Shown: in pieces, positions 25,192 through 34,700 of the stretch
Position numbering within the stretch: the stretch's first letter is position 1
How the letters are laid out: the number at the start of each line of letters is the position of its first letter
NCBI RefSeq assembly: GCF_008274625.1
Contig: NZ_VTRU01000001.1
Span: forward strand, 992,001 to 1,056,000
Source: Chryseobacterium panacisoli
Lineage (GTDB): Bacteria > Bacteroidota > Bacteroidia > Flavobacteriales > Weeksellaceae
DNA: 64,000 bases
Reading direction: 5' to 3'
The notes under the pieces: generated by a model
Told to the model about the DNA's origin: nothing
The model's input: only the letters and a program-made list of their open reading frames with translations
Databases searched by the model: none
Translations under genes and position numbers: made by a program

Positions 25192-25412
25192 ATTTTATAC
25201 TTATAATTTAAATTTGAGAAAGATGTCAGGACAGCCCTTCAATCTGATGCACAGGTCTACTGAGGGTACAGCGAATCTTTTTTATCTTTTTAGAATGAAT
25301 AATTTTTAGGATATGAATCGTAGGTACACATTATCTACAAACACTATCTTACTGATATTCAAATTACACTATATTAAATGCTAATAACTGAGCTTTCTTT
25401 CACAAACCATCA

Positions 25413-25571
25413 TTATGGCTGAAGAATGATATTATATATTGTTCTTTCGGACAGGAACAACATTTCCATCAGCTCATTCACAATGACTTTCATCTGTTTA
25501 TCCTGATTACGTCTTACATAATCAATGACAAAATCTTTTCTTTTTTCGACTAATTCTTTACTACGTTTCAT
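25413..25571 (-). CDS. Small HTH-like protein (52 aa)
   Basis: Sequence begins MKRSKELVEKRKDFVIDYVR and ends with MLFLSERTIYNIILQP. The segment VNELMEMLFLSERTIYNII looks like a helix-turn-helix recognition unit, with a hydrophobic helix, a turn at LSER and a recognition helix TIYNII. The protein is basic overall. It is the first gene on the minus strand after the repressor control region, a typical place for a Cro- or activator-like small regulator. Too short for a confident family call. Confidence 0.5.
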   Translation of the reverse strand: MKRSKELVEKRKDFVIDYVRRNQDKQMKVIVNELMEMLFLSERTIYNIILQP

Positions 25572-26216
25572 ATTCTATGGTTAAAAGTTTTTTGGTTAAA
25601 AAGTTTTTTTTTGAGTCAGACAGGTCTTCCTTTTCTTACTATTGACCGTTTCATTAAGTCATAAGAAACCCTAAAGACGAATATTCCGCCTTTTAAAAGA
25701 TGTCTAATTCAATTATTTAATTTTGTTTTTTTAGAAGCCGGTACCAGGTATTTCCCAATAAAAATCTTACCCTGACTTCTTTATTCTAAATTTCATTTGC
25801 CCTTCAGGATGTATTAGCAGCTTTACTGACAACTATAATTAATCGATATTTTATATGCCGAACAGTAATCTTATTCTACATTTTGGACTTGTTTTTTATT
25901 TTCAGGAAAAACAAAGAGCAGAATGACTGCTTTTATTCAGATGTCAATCAAAAAAATAAACGCATTTTTATCATTAATCAAGTAAAAATCAAACGAACAA
26001 AAATCAAATAAACCCATATTTAAAGCGCACTTTTTACATTTTTAAAGTTATTCATAATGTTTTCTATTTCAATTAGCACCGGATAAACCAAAAAAGGAAA
26101 ACATCTGTATTTTAAACATACCACATGAAAAAATAATTTTTAACTTTTTTAATTACAGATAATTACAAACAAAAAGCAACATTTTAAAATATTAAAAAAA
26201 TATTAAATTTTAAATA
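25572..26216. other. AT-rich control-side stretch without a clear gene
   Basis: About 645 bases between the small HTH-like gene and the repressor promoter region. I see no open frame longer than about 30 codons with a plausible start on the minus strand. One extra half-operator-like CGAACA is at 25993-25998. If the divergent minus promoter at 26257-26286 is real, the first message would carry a ~680-base leader here, or a small RNA could be encoded. Confidence 0.4.
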
Positions 26217-26232
26217 TAATTTTGTACATTTG
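26217..26232 (+). promoter_or_regulatory. Repressor-gene promoter elements
   Basis: Two overlapping matches to the Bacteroidetes -7 element TAnnTTTG: TAATTTTG at 26217-26224 and TACATTTG at 26225-26232. Both point toward the repressor gene about 110 bases downstream. No clear -33 TTTG is visible. The operators at 26264 and 26293 lie in the resulting 5' untranslated region, compatible with autoregulation. Confidence 0.45.
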
Positions 26233-26256
26233 TACTGTTCCATTTTAATGACGAAA

Positions 26257-26286
26257 CAAATATACGAACATTGTTCGTTTTTCAAA
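26257..26286 (-). promoter_or_regulatory. Divergent minus-strand promoter overlapping operator O1
   Basis: Minus-strand -7 element TATATTTG (26257-26264) and -33 element TTTG (26283-26286) are separated by 18 bases, within the range expected for Bacteroidetes promoters. The palindromic operator O1 fills the spacer, so a bound repressor would block this promoter directly. Confidence 0.5.
26264..26278. promoter_or_regulatory. Operator O1 (perfect palindrome)
   Basis: ACGAACATTGTTCGT: two 7-base half-sites ACGAACA and TGTTCGT around a single central base. It lies 64 bases upstream of the S24 repressor start codon and inside the divergent promoter. Confidence 0.7.
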
Positions 26287-26292
26287 ATAAAA

Positions 26293-26309
26293 ACGAACAT
26301 TTTGTTCAT
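26293..26309. promoter_or_regulatory. Operator O2 (near-palindrome)
   Basis: ACGAACA and TGTTCAT half-sites with a 3-base centre (ACGAACATTTTGTTCAT). The same half-site as O1 but with wider spacing and one mismatch, so probably a weaker site for the same repressor. Confidence 0.6.
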
Positions 26310-26341
26310 TTTTTTTTACAAATAACTATAAACATATCAAA

Positions 26342-27004
26342 ATGAACTATTTAGAATTCAAAGAAATCAGAAAGAAACTAAACATGAAGCAGGCTGATAT
26401 CGCAAAATCTATAGGAGTGGGCACCAGAGCCGTGCAATATTGGGAAAAAGGCGAACGAAAAATACCGGAAACAACGGCTTATTTTGTCACTAACTTATTA
26501 TTAAAGCAACAGGAACTCAATGATGACAGCGCCTCTCCGGTTGTTTTTTCGGATTTAAAGATTATGCACGTTCCACTGGCGAATCAATACGCACAAGCCG
26601 GCTATCTTAGTAATTTTGCTGATGAGGAGTATATAGAAAGCTTACCCACTATTCCTTTTACGGACGATGTAGAGCACCGGGGTGAATATATGTGCTTTGA
26701 AGTGAAAGGAGACAGCATGGATAACGGATCGTATGAAAGCTACCTGGAAGGAGACATTATCTTATGCAGAAATATCAGACAGGATTACTGGATGAGCAAG
26801 CTGCATTATGACAAGTGGGATTTTGTAATCGTACATAAAGAGAAAGGAATTTTAGTAAAGCGAATCGTTAACCACGATGTTGAGAAAGGTCTTATTACTC
26901 TTCATTCTCTGAATGAATATTATGAGGATTTCGAGATCCACCTGAAAGACGTTGCAAAGCTTTTCAATATTATAAGTACAAGACGTAAAAACAACAGAAG
27001 ATAA
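26342..27004 (+). CDS. XRE-S24 autocleavable repressor, CI/LexA-like (220 aa)
   Basis: Residues 5-55 form an XRE-type helix-turn-helix (KEIRKKLNMKQADIAKSIG, RAVQYWEKGERKIPE). Residues about 75-210 form an S24 peptidase/LexA-like domain with Ser125 in FEVKGDSMD and Lys173 in GILVKRI as the catalytic pair. An Ala86-Gly87 pair (YAQAGYLS) at the expected place would be the self-cleavage site. Proteins of this kind bind palindromic operators as dimers and inactivate themselves on activated RecA after DNA damage. It is transcribed alone on the plus strand, faces away from the lysis, effector and fibre genes, and is closed by a bidirectional terminator. It is the most likely master switch of at least the left half of the locus. 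All catalytic positions appear intact. Confidence 0.9.
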   Translation: MNYLEFKEIRKKLNMKQADIAKSIGVGTRAVQYWEKGERKIPETTAYFVTNLLLKQQELNDDSASPVVFSDLKIMHVPLANQYAQAGYLSNFADEEYIESLPTIPFTDDVEHRGEYMCFEVKGDSMDNGSYESYLEGDIILCRNIRQDYWMSKLHYDKWDFVIVHKEKGILVKRIVNHDVEKGLITLHSLNEYYEDFEIHLKDVAKLFNIISTRRKNNRR

Positions 27005-27018
27005 TTGCCTGAGTGAAT

Positions 27019-27044
27019 AAAATCCTCAATTTCTTGAGGATTTT
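27019..27044. terminator. Bidirectional terminator between convergent genes
   Basis: Perfect 11-bp arms AAAATCCTCAA and TTGAGGATTTT with a TTTC loop. It separates the plus-strand repressor from the end of the minus-strand structural operon. Confidence 0.8.
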
Positions 27045-27080
27045 ATCGGGGCATTTTGGATAATTATCGTGTGAGATATT

Positions 27081-27995
27081 CTAATAACACTTCACGTCGC
27101 CTTCAAGAACCTCTATTTCACCCGTTTCTGGCTTTACCCGATAGATTAAGCTTGGATTAAAGTCCGAATTGGATCTTAGGAATCTTATCCATCTTATTCC
27201 ACTTTTTTTGAGGTTTTCAGGTGCATTTTGCTCAAAGTCTCTTATATTGTCCGGTATTGCAGGCTTACCATTAGTAAGACAAATCAAGCTCCCTACATCT
27301 GGCCGAAAAGGCTGTAAAGTTACTTTCATCTTCCAGGCAGGATCTGTTCCATAACAAAGAGCATCTTTGTTCCGATCATCTACACCAGACAAGCAGTAAG
27401 CTTCTACTCCCCATATTCCAGAGTCAAATTCAACAGAATCTGACCACTCCGAAACTCCTTCCGGTCTGCAATATTTCCTTATTCTTATGTATAAAGTAGT
27501 TTTATCAGGAATATTTCCATTTTTCATGTCAATATTTTCAAATTGGGTATAATTAGTATCACTAAAACCCACCTTTGAATAAATAATATCTTCATCTTTA
27601 AAGCCAGGATCTTTTGCGATCTGATATTCCAATGCTGCAAGATTGGTGGTAGTATCCACCCAGTAATTCATTACAATCTGGCCATCCTCCTGCACTTTTA
27701 TTTCATAAATCTTCGGTACATAACAAGAAGATGAAGTACATCTCCCAACGTTCAAAGAAAACCCTCTCTTAGTAACAACCCCATCTACCGCCAGTTTAAC
27801 TTCCAGATCGTATGTACCTGGAGCTTGAATATCATTCTGAATATCATTAAGCTTTATTGTATTATCAATTGCAAGCAATTGCTTTATATCATGGGTGGGG
27901 CCTGGCGGATTTAGATAAGTCACAGTCGCTTCCGTTATTGGTGAAGAAGATTCATATTCTATTCTGAATGAAGCATCACATTTTGCTGCTGCCAT
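27081..27995 (-). CDS. Beta-rich protein at the end of the structural operon (304 aa)
   Basis: Starts MAAAKCDASFRIEYESSSPI, with no signal peptide. The sequence alternates beta-strand-like stretches and loops and suggests two or three immunoglobulin or fibronectin-like domains: about 1-90, 95-200 with KIYEIKVQEDGQIVMNYWV, and 200-304. It has eight or more Cys residues, some in CTSSSC and similar pairs, which is unusual for a cytoplasmic protein. As the last gene of the eCIS structural operon it probably decorates the baseplate or works with the two large proteins upstream. No family recognised. Confidence 0.55.
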   Translation of the reverse strand: MAAAKCDASFRIEYESSSPITEATVTYLNPPGPTHDIKQLLAIDNTIKLNDIQNDIQAPGTYDLEVKLAVDGVVTKRGFSLNVGRCTSSSCYVPKIYEIKVQEDGQIVMNYWVDTTTNLAALEYQIAKDPGFKDEDIIYSKVGFSDTNYTQFENIDMKNGNIPDKTTLYIRIRKYCRPEGVSEWSDSVEFDSGIWGVEAYCLSGVDDRNKDALCYGTDPAWKMKVTLQPFRPDVGSLICLTNGKPAIPDNIRDFEQNAPENLKKSGIRWIRFLRSNSDFNPSLIYRVKPETGEIEVLEGDVKCY

Positions 27996-28038
27996 TGTAT
28001 TATGTTTTTATTGTTATTATTTATTTTTTCTGGTAATT

Positions 28039-28076
28039 AAGGGGTGTTATCATTATTCTAAAGACAAACACCCCTT
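28039..28076 (-). terminator. Intergenic hairpin, possible attenuator
   Basis: Arms AAGGGGTGTT and AACACCCCTT lie between the 1175-residue and 304-residue genes. The T-tract is short, so partial termination is more likely than a full stop. Confidence 0.5.
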
Positions 28077-28108
28077 TATATTAGATATAGCATCAGGAAA
28101 TATCTTCC

Positions 28109-31100
28109 TTACTCCACTATTATCTCTGCTACATCAATTTCAAAGGCATCACTATTAGCATCCTTAACCAAAATCTGGAATTTATATCTCCCAACGACTA
28201 ACTCTTTGATTGTCAAAGTTGCTTCATTAACATTCTCAAGTATTACATCCGGACCTTCTAGTTTGCTCCAAAAATACAGAAGCTCATTCGCTCCGCTCCC
28301 CCATCCTTTTAATCCCAATTGCCTAATAGGTAAATTAGATAAACGAATGTTTTGATCTCCACCGGCACCAGCTGTAATCTTTTGTAACTCAACAGGACAG
28401 CAATTTTTATCAGGGAAGCTAATGCTGTCTATCACAACCGTTGGGCGATATTCATTTTTATAGGAAAGAATATTTGAAGTTACTGTATTATTTTCTCCAT
28501 CTACTACAACCGCTTTATATAAGTTTGTACCCACCGCATTTATAGAGTCTGTAAATGTCGTCCCTGTAAAATTGCCAATAAATAAATTCCATACAGCCCC
28601 ATTATCAGTACTTTTATGAATCTGAATGTCGGTAATATCACCATCAGTATCGCTTGCTAAAACATCAACCACATAACTACAAGCAGGCTGTGTACATACC
28701 CTATCTTCAGTTCCTGAAGTATCATTCCATCTGATTGATACTGCTGGTGGATGATTTTCTTTTTTATAAGACAGAGTATTTGAAGTTGTTTTATTGTTTT
28801 TCTGATCAGTAACAATCGCTCTATACAACTGTGTACCAGCTCTATTTATAGCATCTGTAAATGTTGTCCCAACAAGATTGCCAATAAACAGACTCCATGT
28901 AGCTCCATTATCCGTACTTTTAAAAATCTGAATAGTTGCAATATCTCCATCCGGATCAGTTGCATAAACGTCAATTGTAAAATTACAAACCGCCTGTCTG
29001 CATAACCTGTCCTCAGTTCCTGAATTATCTTTCCATCTGATCAATGCTGTAGGTGGATGATTATTCTGATCTTTTATAATTCCAATATCATCAAATCCCG
29101 GAAGACCCTGAGTATTTTCTGCTTCTCTACATGAACCTACTAAACCGAATCTAATGGAGTATTTACCTAAAGGCAAGGTGATTGTTCTTCGCGGGCGGAA
29201 TGATCCTGCTTCATAATGCCATCCATTTCCAGGGTCATTTGAATCATAAATATTCAAGCCTGTTATTCCGGAAAGATCTGAAGGCAAATCCCAGTCAAAT
29301 GTGAATGTCTGGGTATCATCACCATTATCAACAACTGTATATTTAACATTTGAAATCACCGGACACTCTTTGTCCAGAGGTAAATTTACAGTCACCATAT
29401 CAGTACAGCCATTGCCGATCACTTTTACTTTTACTACCGGAATCATTGATGGATCCAGATTGTAATATTTATAACTCAGATATCCATTTTCATCAGGATT
29501 CATAGGAAGCCAAACATCAGTACCCAGGAAATCCCAGCTGTAAGTATAGTCGGCAAAGTTTGCTCCGGAAACTTTAAAGTTTACTATTGTTGCCTTTGAA
29601 TCTCCTCCAGGATAAATGATAGGTTGAACGACTTCTACTTTTATATCCGGTTCTGAAATCACCTTAATGCTGCAGTCAGTAGGTTTCTCATTTACAGTAA
29701 AGGTAATTACCTGGCCATGGAACTGATCTTCCACAGACTTCGGATCGAAGAAATATTGTCCTTTGATAAATTTCACACCGTCACCAACACTTGCTTTTAC
29801 CACTCCACTCATAGGGGATACTGTAAAAGGTATAGGACTGGCCTCAGCACAGATAACAGAAGTTGGCAAGCTTAATTTAATGATCGATTTCGGAGTACAG
29901 CATATGTATGGAAGTGAAAAGTCTGCAATAACTTTCGGGTCTTTTATGGAACCATATACCATGATAAAAGTTCCTCCCGTTTTAACTCCCCGCTTATGTT
30001 CCAATCCGGAATTTTTTTCTATATATTCATTGAAATATGCTTTCGACAGATCTTTATTTCCTTTTAATTCTTCTAAAGATAAAAGCATAATATCAAATCC
30101 CAGTTGCTGCTTATCCTTGATTTCCTTTATCTGTTCAAAAGCGATTCGGTGATCCATCCCCTGATGACCTTCTATATTATAAAACGAATTGTTATCTATA
30201 TTGAGATGTAAAGGACTTACCTGTTCGGATTCCCCTATTAATACCCACTCGGTATCAAAGGTAAAATTACTGCCAGATGACCGGTTGCTTGTCTTATCAA
30301 AATTCCATGTTTTTAAAAATTCTTCTGTAGCCCGGTAGTAAAAAGGAACCGCCTTATTGCCCAAAGGATTTAATATTTGTGATGGAGTAATTTTAACGCG
30401 TTCCTTACCTTTAATAATACTATCAGGATCAAAACGTCCCACTTGCTGATTAAAACGATTGATTAAGGTTTTAACTTTTTGGGTTGCTTTTTCACTGTCT
30501 AAGACAGGCGAATTATAAAACTGATGTCTTGAAGAATCCAATTGGGTATCCGAGATTAATTTTCCAAGCATGATGTGTTTGGGAAAAGAAACAAAATCCG
30601 GAAGACATTTGGTAAATGCTTTAGGAAGTAATTCTATAATTTCAGCATAGGTATCCATCAAATCCTTTACTACATCATAAGCATACTGAAAACCAAAATC
30701 CTGGTTAAAAATCTTTGTAAATGATGTTTTAAACATTTCATGACCAGCTGTTGAAATACCTAATATTTTACCAATTGCTGCAATTCTTTCAAAGACGATT
30801 TTACCGTAATCATCCTTGTCCAAAGCCTTAATATACTGTCTTTTTAAATCGGAAGCACTTACAATTTCGTCTGCAACAAACTTCTCTAAAATAATCCTGT
30901 TTTGTTTTACAGGCTCCATAATTCCTTCTATAAACAAAGGATGAGGCTGAAGATTATCTTTTCTTTTGGGCTTAACCTCACCGGTTATGGGATCAGGAAG
31001 AGTAAAACCATCCTCTCCAAGAATATGAGTGATACCACTTGCTGTAGTAACTAATACTTTGAGGTTTCTAATCTGCTGTATACCATGATTATCACAGTCA

Positions 31101-31636
31101 ACTCCTCTACAGGGTTTAACCTCTTTTTCATAATCCTCCAGATACAGCAGCAGGTATTTGTCTTCTAAATTTGACAGGGTATTAATGGGCTGAAAATCCG
31201 ATCTTGCTTCCTGAGCTGTTGCCAGTTCCCAGAGTTCAATCTGCTCGGTTCCTTCATAGAATGCCGGATATTTTACTTTAAAATTATCGTATGCTTTACA
31301 ATGCGTATATTCTTTATTGTCTAAGTTGATGGTTTTTAAATCACTCACATACAAATCCTTACTTACCTCACTTGTATTACTTAAGGTAAGCAAATCCCCA
31401 TCAGTTGTTACAGCCGCCCCCTGAGAGAGCTGTATCTTGTCTAAAAGTCTGTTTTTATAAATAAGTTTGGGTTTGAGACCACATACAACACCTACCCCCT
31501 GCAGCAGCACTCTGGACAAACGGTCCTGATCTTCGAAAGAGTCCAGAAACTCATTGAACTGATCGGGATCTTCCAGATACTGTCCTTTACTGAACTTTCG
31601 ATATTGAACGGTTATATTACTTAATTGATTATTCAT
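28109..31636 (-). CDS. Large baseplate-associated protein with Ig-like repeats (1175 aa)
   Basis: The N-terminus (MNNQLSNITVQYRKFSKGQY, then FEDQDRLSRVLLQGVGVVCG) and about the first 600 residues are paralogous to the next upstream protein (31722-34724). Shared landmarks include FPKHIMLGKL, the FYNSPV block, NPLGNKAVPFYYRA and SGLEHKRGVK. The C-terminal half consists of PKD/Ig-like domains. Two adjacent ~100-residue copies at about 859-958 and 959-1058 (NHPPTALIRWKDNSGTEDR and NHPPAVSIRWNDTSGTEDR) each carry a C-x4-C pair. No signal peptide. Similar proteins follow the Afp12-like gene in Bacteroidetes eCIS loci. I infer a baseplate rim or cage component with surface-exposed Ig domains. Confidence 0.65.
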   Translation of the reverse strand: MNNQLSNITVQYRKFSKGQYLEDPDQFNEFLDSFEDQDRLSRVLLQGVGVVCGLKPKLIYKNRLLDKIQLSQGAAVTTDGDLLTLSNTSEVSKDLYVSDLKTINLDNKEYTHCKAYDNFKVKYPAFYEGTEQIELWELATAQEARSDFQPINTLSNLEDKYLLLYLEDYEKEVKPCRGVDCDNHGIQQIRNLKVLVTTASGITHILGEDGFTLPDPITGEVKPKRKDNLQPHPLFIEGIMEPVKQNRIILEKFVADEIVSASDLKRQYIKALDKDDYGKIVFERIAAIGKILGISTAGHEMFKTSFTKIFNQDFGFQYAYDVVKDLMDTYAEIIELLPKAFTKCLPDFVSFPKHIMLGKLISDTQLDSSRHQFYNSPVLDSEKATQKVKTLINRFNQQVGRFDPDSIIKGKERVKITPSQILNPLGNKAVPFYYRATEEFLKTWNFDKTSNRSSGSNFTFDTEWVLIGESEQVSPLHLNIDNNSFYNIEGHQGMDHRIAFEQIKEIKDKQQLGFDIMLLSLEELKGNKDLSKAYFNEYIEKNSGLEHKRGVKTGGTFIMVYGSIKDPKVIADFSLPYICCTPKSIIKLSLPTSVICAEASPIPFTVSPMSGVVKASVGDGVKFIKGQYFFDPKSVEDQFHGQVITFTVNEKPTDCSIKVISEPDIKVEVVQPIIYPGGDSKATIVNFKVSGANFADYTYSWDFLGTDVWLPMNPDENGYLSYKYYNLDPSMIPVVKVKVIGNGCTDMVTVNLPLDKECPVISNVKYTVVDNGDDTQTFTFDWDLPSDLSGITGLNIYDSNDPGNGWHYEAGSFRPRRTITLPLGKYSIRFGLVGSCREAENTQGLPGFDDIGIIKDQNNHPPTALIRWKDNSGTEDRLCRQAVCNFTIDVYATDPDGDIATIQIFKSTDNGATWSLFIGNLVGTTFTDAINRAGTQLYRAIVTDQKNNKTTSNTLSYKKENHPPAVSIRWNDTSGTEDRVCTQPACSYVVDVLASDTDGDITDIQIHKSTDNGAVWNLFIGNFTGTTFTDSINAVGTNLYKAVVVDGENNTVTSNILSYKNEYRPTVVIDSISFPDKNCCPVELQKITAGAGGDQNIRLSNLPIRQLGLKGWGSGANELLYFWSKLEGPDVILENVNEATLTIKELVVGRYKFQILVKDANSDAFEIDVAEIIVE

Positions 31637-31675
31637 TATTGTTCATTTTTAATGATTTATTAAGGTCTTTTAATA

Positions 31676-31709
31676 AACTTCACAGACAATCTGAATTGTC
31701 TATGAAGTT
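31676..31709 (-). terminator. Intergenic hairpin, possible attenuator
   Basis: 14-base arms AACTTCACAGACAA and TTGTCTATGAAGTT (one mismatch) with a TCTGAA loop, between the two large paralogous baseplate-associated genes. It has little T-tract and may tune relative expression or stabilise the upstream message end. Confidence 0.5.
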
Positions 31710-31721
31710 ATTATCTGACTA

Positions 31722-34700
31722 TTATTTTGTCACTCCTGTACAAGGGTTTATTTTTAGGAAATTCCCATTTGGATAGCCTTTATAAATAGGAACTATAGCG
31801 TTTGCTAAGAAGATTTCTGTATAAGCAACATCCTGATGACAACCTGTTGGTGGTCTGTTACTAGGAGGTAATGCACATTCCAGTGAAAACTCTACAAAGC
31901 CATCCAATGATTGTGATGCCATTTGCTTAGCTTCAGCCTGAGTGATCGTAATTTCATTATATCTGCTCAACGCAGGAGTACCAGGTTTATGATTACCTCT
32001 ATCCTGATTACCTCCTGTATTACTTAAATGTATATTTCCAACAAAACCAGGGTATGGATTGATTCCTCCTATCACAAGCCCGTTTCCTTTTAAGTTGAAA
32101 GTAGCATCATTACAAACGTGGCCCTGGTCTACATCATCTCTGTACTGAATAACTACTCTCATACCACTTAAACATGCAATAGTGGATTGACCTTTTAATT
32201 TAAGCGGAGCTAATTTGTACACCGTACTACAACCATTAGCATTGGTTACTGTAAGTATTGGATTGAAAGTTTTTTCTTGTCCGGCAACCAGCTTATACAC
32301 ATGGATTTTTTTGTTAGCAGGCGCCTCGTTATGCTGTATTGGAGTACCATCATCAAAATTCCAGGTAAATGTAAGACCTGTAAAATCCCCGGCAACATTA
32401 AATTCAACCGTAGCATCAGGATTGTTTGCATTCTCATCCATAGTAGGAGCATCATAGCTCACAGTACCTGTAGTAACAGATACATTGGGTTGTGCATATA
32501 CAACCATCTGTGCTTCCACCGGATCATCATCCACGGTAAACGTAATGGTTTGTCCAAAATAAGTTGCATTCACCAACCCTGGATCGAAGAAGCTCTGACC
32601 TCCGGATTGTGTAACCGCTGGAATCTGAGTACCATTTACAAATGCTTTTACCTGTCCGTCTGTCGGAACAATTGTCATAGCAATCGGAGCATCTTTCTGA
32701 CATAGCTTGCTGCTCGGTAATGACAGGAATGCAGGATCTTTTTTAGAACAACATAAGTAAGGTAACGAAAAGTCTGCAAGAACCTGATTATCAGCTTCAG
32801 AATAATAAACCAAAGCAATAGTTCCGCCCGGTTCTACTCCGCCCCTGTGCTCCAGTCCTGATTTTCGCTCCAGAAACTCACTTAAAAGTTCACTTACAAC
32901 ATCATCTTTTTTAGGATCTTGTTTTACAACGGTAATTCCTTCAGGTGATCCTTCTTTTGAGAATTCGGCCTGGTTCAGCAGTCTTAACTGCTCATCCAGT
33001 TTAGAGATGTTCAGTAAAGTATTTTGTGAATTGAATGTCCTGTTGCTAACATCACTGGAAATGGACACCAGCTGCTTTCTGAGCTCGTCTATCGATACTG
33101 TTTTTTCTCTGACTGGCGGCTCGCTGCCAGGTTTTTCGCCTTTATCCAGGACCAATGCAATGACATCAAAAGCTAATCCGTATTGTGTTTTAAGATCATT
33201 GATGTTTTGCAATGCTGTTTTATAAGGCATTCCTAGGTGACCTTCAATTCTATAGAAATCATTATTGTCAATGTTATAATTCAGCGGATTCTGAATAAAA
33301 TCTTCTCCTGCCAGATTGGTTGTATGATAACTTAGATTGTAAGCGGCTCTATCGGTTTTTGCTTTTTCAAAGTTCCACTGAGCCAATAAAGGCTGATCCA
33401 CATTATAGTAATAAGGTATTGCCTTATTACCCAGCCTTACATTGAGATTGGAAGGTGTAATTTTAATGCGTCCGATATAGGTTTGAAATCCATTGATTTT
33501 CTGAACAAAACGGTTGGCAAGCATTACAACTCTTTCATAATTCTCATCATCATTGGTTGTTACAGGTGAATTGTAAAATCCATGACGTAAAGGGATGTAC
33601 TGCCCTAATTCCTGTTTTGCTCCTACAGGACCTAACATCAGGTGTTTCGGGAATGAAGTAATATCCGGGCAACATTCAGCGTTCAGATGCAGGATCAGAT
33701 CTTTTATTTCATTGTAGGTATCAATCAAATCCTTCAGTAAATCATATCGGTATTGATAATCCTCCAAACCTGTTGTCGTCATAGACAATAAGGAATTCAA
33801 TTTATCGATAAGCGTTTGCCCTCCCAGGTTGACACTCACGTTAAAAGTATCTGCAATAGAGTCAAAGCCCTGGCTTAAATCTGCAACAGCAGTGATTGAT
33901 TCTTTGAATTTTGTTTTTAATTGTAAAGCTGTTTTAACTTCGGTATCCAAAATAACTCTTTTGGCCTGGATGTTCGGTAAACTGTCAAAAAGCTTTTCAT
34001 AGGTATTGTGCTGTTTATAAATAGCATCTTTTGCATCACCTTTCGCAATAAGCTCTGAAACAGATGCTGAATCTGCCAGAAGTACTTTAAGATTAGAAAC
34101 CTGCTCCGCTCCGTTATTGTCACAATCTGCATCCTGGCAAGGATTCTCATCATTGGAATAACTTTCTAAATACAGAATTACAATTTTATCATTTAATGAA
34201 CTACGAATATCCATTACCTGTTTAAAATCTCCTGCATTAGCTCCTTCGTTCACTAACTTTGTATACTCTTGTGTTGTAAACAATTCCAAAAGAGGAATTT
34301 GCTGCCCTCCGATACGAAAATGTTCATATCCTACGACATCAATATAATTTCTATAATATCTGTAATTTTTAACCTGGAAATCAATGGTAACCTCTGAGTT
34401 TTTACTTCCTGCCTGGCGCAGTGTTATTAAGTCTCCATCAGTAGTCACCCCTGCTCCTTGTGTAATAGCAATTGTATCAAAAGAAATCTCAAGATCTTTA
34501 TCTCCGGGTCTGGCTGTTTTTTCTGCTAAAGCAGGTGAGATTTCAAGCTCTACATATTCCGATTGAAAACCACATACTACCCCTACACCGCTCAGACGGG
34601 TTCTTGATAGTCTGTCCTGATCTTCAAAATAATCTATAAATTCGTTTAATTGCCCTTCTGTTAACGCCTGGTTATCGTTGAACTTTCTATATTGGGTCGT

